Shown piece by piece: positions 7,897 to 9,481 of a stretch of 9,481 nucleotides of DNA. The notes under the pieces are model-generated. The model made no database searches and was not told the origin of the DNA. It saw only the letters and a program-made list of their open reading frames with translations. Location of the stretch: the NCBI GenBank assembly GCA_011391115.1, contig JAABRC010000043.1:1-9481 (forward strand). Direction: 5' to 3'. The position numbers were made by a program, and so were the translations under genes. Every line of letters starts with the position of its first letter. Position 1 is the first letter of the stretch. This DNA is from Candidatus Egaibacter danicus. Lineage in GTDB: Bacteria > Pseudomonadota > Gammaproteobacteria > Burkholderiales > Burkholderiaceae.

Positions 7897-8063
7897 GACG
7901 GCTGACTCGAGGTCCGTGCCGTCTGGGTCCGCAAAGGGGAGCTTGACGTCCCGCAGTGCGCTGGAAGCAAGAGATTGCTCCCAAGATTCGTCGGGGCCGC
8001 TTTATCAACACCACCTGACGATGGGGACTGGCTACTGCCGACGTCGTGCCTGATCTCTCAGGC
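7866..8063 (-). ncRNA. ssrS: 6S RNA (global regulator of sigma70 RNA polymerase)
   Basis: 6S RNA mimics an open promoter and sequesters sigma70 holoenzyme, mainly in stationary phase. Evidence is structural plus one motif. (1) GCCAGTCCCC at 8032-8023 equals the E. coli 6S sequence at the 5' edge of the central bubble, at a comparable distance from the RNA's 5' end. (2) A closing stem: GGCACGA (8050-8044) with TCGTGCC (7877-7871), continued after a C-C mismatch by GTCGGC (8042-8037) with GGCTGG-type partners (7884-7879), including two wobbles. (3) An apical hairpin GGGAGCAA (7982-7975), loop TCTC, TTGCTTCC (7970-7963), centred almost exactly mid-way. (4) A small hairpin on the 3' side of the bubble, GACGGC (7923-7918) with GCCGTC (7902-7897), as in E. 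coli. Length of about 190-198 nt fits the family. It has its own promoter and terminator. The exact ends are estimates. No covariance search could be run. Confidence 0.78.
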
Positions 8064-8069
8064 TTTTGA

Positions 8070-8098
8070 AGTCTATGCACTGAAAACTGCATTTTCAA
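8070..8098 (-). promoter_or_regulatory. Sigma70 promoter of 6S RNA
   Basis: On the - strand -35 TTGAAA (8098-8093, 5/6) and -10 TAGACT (8075-8070, 4/6) are separated by 17 nt, predicting a start near G8063, right at the 5' side of the 6S fold. A second TTGAAA lies 13 bp further upstream (8111-8106). Confidence 0.55.
8081..8097. repeat. Inverted repeat TGAAAA-N5-TTTTCA over the 6S -35 box
   Basis: Perfect 6-bp arms TGAAAA (8081-8086) and TTTTCA (8092-8097), spacer CTGCA, overlapping the -35 hexamer of the 6S promoter. It could be a repressor site or chance in an AT-rich stretch. Confidence 0.35.
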
Positions 8099-8108
8099 AT
8101 TGGATTTT

Positions 8109-8132
8109 CAATCGGAAAAACTGTACCGATTG
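8109..8132. promoter_or_regulatory. Inverted repeat CAATCGG-N10-CCGATTG upstream of the 6S promoter
   Basis: Perfect 7-bp arms CAATCGG (8109-8115) and CCGATTG (8126-8132) around an A-rich 10-nt spacer. It lies about 46-69 bp upstream of the predicted 6S start, a usual place for an activator dimer. No T tract follows that would make it a convincing terminator. The binding protein is unknown. Confidence 0.4.
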
Positions 8133-8233
8133 TCAAAATACTGCCCGAGAAACCGCCTGAACAAGATGCCGCAAACCCCCGTCACGCCTTGGTTTTTCGA
8201 AAATTCATGTCAAATATAGAATATAAAACCTAT

Positions 8234-8258
8234 TTAATATAGTTGACTGCTATATAAA
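8234..8258. promoter_or_regulatory. Inverted repeat spanning the transglycosylase -35 box (candidate operator)
   Basis: TTAATATAG (8234-8242) and CTATATAAA (8250-8258) are reverse complements at 8 of 9 positions and flank TTGACTG, which contains the -35 hexamer. A dimeric regulator bound here would block RNA polymerase. The arms lie in an AT-rich stretch (about 8200-8260), so chance is not excluded. Confidence 0.4.
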
Positions 8259-8271
8259 GCGAACCTACACT
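8243..8271 (+). promoter_or_regulatory. Sigma70-type promoter for the lytic transglycosylase gene
   Basis: -35 TTGACT (8243-8248, 5/6) and -10 TACACT (8266-8271, 4/6) with an ideal 17-nt spacer and an AT-rich upstream region. The predicted start is near 8278, which leaves a leader of about 178 nt before the ATG at 8456. Confidence 0.55.
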
Positions 8272-8277
8272 CCGTCC

Positions 8278-8455
8278 AACCCAGTCAAAAACTAGGGTTA
8301 ACCCGAACCGCTGCCGAACCCGGCATAGTCAACAGACACACAAATTCTCAAGGAGTTTGACAGTAAGTTGATGGCGTACCAACCCAAACGAGGCGCTTGC
8401 GCAATGACATCCTGGCGATGTGATTGAACAGGACCTCGCGCAAGAAGGAAGAGCT
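8278..8455 (+). other. Long 5' leader of the transglycosylase mRNA
   Basis: No gene of ordinary length is visible. It contains the 10-bp perfect palindrome GGGTTAACCC (8295-8304), two direct CCGAACC repeats 11 bp apart (8303-8309, 8314-8320; the second is part of a GCCG-AACC-CGGC mini-hairpin), and a strong Shine-Dalgarno-like AAGGAG (8350-8355) not positioned for the main gene. An 18-codon ORF starts at ATG 8371 and stops at 8427, preceded in frame by TTG 8368; AAGGAG is 12-15 nt upstream, longer than usual. The palindrome TTGCGCAA lies at 8397-8404. The main gene has its own ribosome-binding site, AAGGAAGAG (8445-8453). Confidence 0.4.
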
Positions 8456-9349
8456 ATGACAGCGTCAGAAAAAATCAGCAAAGGCCTCAAAACCTTTGCA
8501 TCCGATGTGGCTGATGGTTTTTTTGAGATCACACACAACAGCTTTGCCCTCGTTGGCCTGGCAGTGATCTTTGCGACCATTACCCTCGTTGCCCGTCCCG
8601 ACCTCAGGGACGCAGGTGAAATGCAGTTGGCCAGCTGGCTGAAGTCACGCCAGCCAGAAGCGGTGGAAACCATTCAGGAATTGGGTGCGGTGGATCGCGC
8701 TACCGCCGCTGACCCCCAGGATCTGCCCAAACAGCAGGCCGCCGTGGCTTATTGGCTGAGCAAGAAATACCGGGTCGCGCCAGAGCCACTCAGTGCCTTG
8801 GTGGCGGAGGCATACAACATTGGCAAACGGACGAAACTGGAACCCACACTCATTCTGGCCATCATGGCGATTGAGTCCGGCTTCAACCCGTTTGCGCAAA
8901 GCCCCGTCGGCGCCCAGGGCCTGATGCAGGTCATGACACAGATCCACAGCGACAAATACGATGGCTTCGGCGGCAAACTGGCTGCTTTTGACCCCGTGAC
9001 CAACCTGAGGGTGGGCGTTAAGGTGCTGCAGGAGTGCATCGCGCGCGCCGGCTCCGTTGAGGGTGGGCTGAAGTTTTATGTGGGTGCGGCCAATCTGGAA
9101 CACGACGATGGGTATGGCGCCAAAGTACTGGCTGAATACAACCGCCTGCAAATGGTGGCCACAGGTCGCTCCGTGCCCCTGTCCGAACCACGCGAAACCG
9201 CTTCCCCCTCGGGACCTATGGCCGTTTCGCTACCAGTGGCTGCAACACCGCAACCCGCAGCAACCCCTGTGATCACGCCTGTCCAGCCTGAAGCACTCCG
9301 GGAAAACAAGGCTACTCCCGAAAAGGTGGCCAGTCTCTCCAACTCCTGA
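8456..9349 (+). CDS. Membrane-anchored lytic murein transglycosylase (SLT domain)
   Basis: Predicted 297-aa peptidoglycan lytic transglycosylase, cleaving the MurNAc-GlcNAc bond with formation of 1,6-anhydroMurNAc. A short cytoplasmic N-terminus is followed by one hydrophobic segment at about residues 30-46 (FALVGLAVIFATITLVA), with no lipobox Cys, so it is probably a type II membrane anchor. The SLT fold covers about 110-230. The catalytic glutamate is E140 in AIMAIESGFNP, followed by the conserved GAQGLMQVM (152-160), NLRVGVKVL (183-191), a LKFYVGAAN segment in place of the usual Tyr-Asn-Gly motif, and AEYNRLQ. The last roughly 60 residues are Pro/Ala/Thr-rich and look disordered. Start: ATG 8456 is preceded by AAGGAAGAG at 6 nt from its core; an in-frame GTG at 8420 lacks such a site. 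The family within the SLT clan (MltC/Slt/EmtA-like) is not assigned. Confidence 0.92.
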   Translation: MTASEKISKGLKTFASDVADGFFEITHNSFALVGLAVIFATITLVARPDLRDAGEMQLASWLKSRQPEAVETIQELGAVDRATAADPQDLPKQQAAVAYWLSKKYRVAPEPLSALVAEAYNIGKRTKLEPTLILAIMAIESGFNPFAQSPVGAQGLMQVMTQIHSDKYDGFGGKLAAFDPVTNLRVGVKVLQECIARAGSVEGGLKFYVGAANLEHDDGYGAKVLAEYNRLQMVATGRSVPLSEPRETASPSGPMAVSLPVAATPQPAATPVITPVQPEALRENKATPEKVASLSNS

Positions 9350-9354
9350 CCTCG

Positions 9355-9369
9355 CCCCGCTTCGCGGGG
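9355..9369. terminator. GC-rich hairpin after the transglycosylase gene
   Basis: Perfect CCCCGC (9355-9360) and GCGGGG (9364-9369) around TTC, beginning 6 bp after the stop codon. It is very stable but has no T tract on either strand, so it may protect the mRNA 3' end or act with Rho rather than terminate alone. Confidence 0.42.
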
Positions 9370-9386
9370 TGGCGGGCACCTGTCTG

Positions 9387-9415
9387 TTCGCGCACGCGTT
9401 CGGGCGTGTCGCGAA
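9387..9415. repeat. Second inverted repeat downstream of the transglycosylase gene
   Basis: TTCGCG (9387-9392) with CGCGAA (9410-9415), and CACGC (9393-9397) with GCGTG (9404-9408), one bulged T at 9409, loop GTTCGG: an 11-bp stem. No T tract follows. It lies only 17 bp after the first hairpin. The remaining bases to the window end show only a weak -10-like TAAACT at 9443-9448 and no gene that I can support. Confidence 0.4.
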
Positions 9416-9481
9416 GCACTCATTTCCAGTGTCGCCGTCGGCTAAACTCCCCCTGTGCGCAACTGGCGATAGGCCCAAAAA

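Noticed and set aside
7785..7970. 62-codon N-terminal extension of the DUF748 ORF, starting at an ATG read from 7970
   Set aside because: It runs through the terminator and the apical part of the 6S RNA, has no protein-like character, and would bury the membrane anchor. ATG 7784 gives a normal AsmA-like N-terminus.
8048..8067. GCCTGA-TCTC-TCAGGC followed by TTTT, which looks like a + strand terminator
   Set aside because: There is no + strand gene upstream to terminate, and the T tract is short. The same bases form the 5' end of the 6S RNA, where they can make a local hairpin.
8131..8136. Consensus -35 TTGACA on the - strand (and another at 8213-8208)
   Set aside because: Neither has an acceptable -10 hexamer at 16-18 nt, so neither is called a promoter.
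8645..9151. 168-codon - strand ORF opposite the lytic transglycosylase
   Set aside because: The + strand carries the catalytic SLT motifs and a good ribosome-binding site; the antisense product has no recognisable features.

Overview
The window looks like chromosomal core sequence from a Burkholderiales betaproteobacterium, most likely a Comamonadaceae member (Rhodoferax/Polaromonas/Acidovorax type). The reasons are moderately high GC, the order cyclophilin - lpxH - convergent DUF349 gene, and a short dispersed repeat motif that I associate from memory with that family. No phage, transposon, CRISPR or tRNA was seen.

Layout. Left (1-1203, + strand): the 3' part of a cytoplasmic cyclophilin (ppiB), then lpxH of lipid A biosynthesis, probably co-transcribed. 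Middle (1193-7784, - strand): a large AsmA-like DUF748 envelope protein gene followed 73 bp downstream by a DUF349 protein gene, probably one transcription unit. It runs convergently into lpxH, with an 11-bp overlap of the two 3' ends. Right (8456-9349, + strand): a membrane-anchored SLT-type lytic transglycosylase gene, transcribed divergently.

The most interesting part is the 671-bp gap between the DUF748 and transglycosylase genes. It holds no convincing protein gene longer than a possible 18-codon leader ORF. On the - strand at about 8063-7866 it encodes what I read as 6S RNA (ssrS): a rod-like fold, a GCCAGTCCCC sequence matching the 5' side of the E. coli 6S central bubble, a small hairpin on the 3' side of the bubble, a good sigma70 promoter and an intrinsic terminator. 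On the + strand there is a separate sigma70-type promoter for the transglycosylase, with an inverted repeat over its -35 box and a long (about 178 nt) leader.

Three related copies of a roughly 55-59 bp repeat lie inside the two large - strand genes, two in DUF349 and one in DUF748. They are translated in frame, and at least two fall in low-complexity linkers. Four of the five proteins are housekeeping or envelope functions (folding, lipid A synthesis, AsmA-like envelope protein, peptidoglycan lysis). The DUF349 protein has no established role that I know of.
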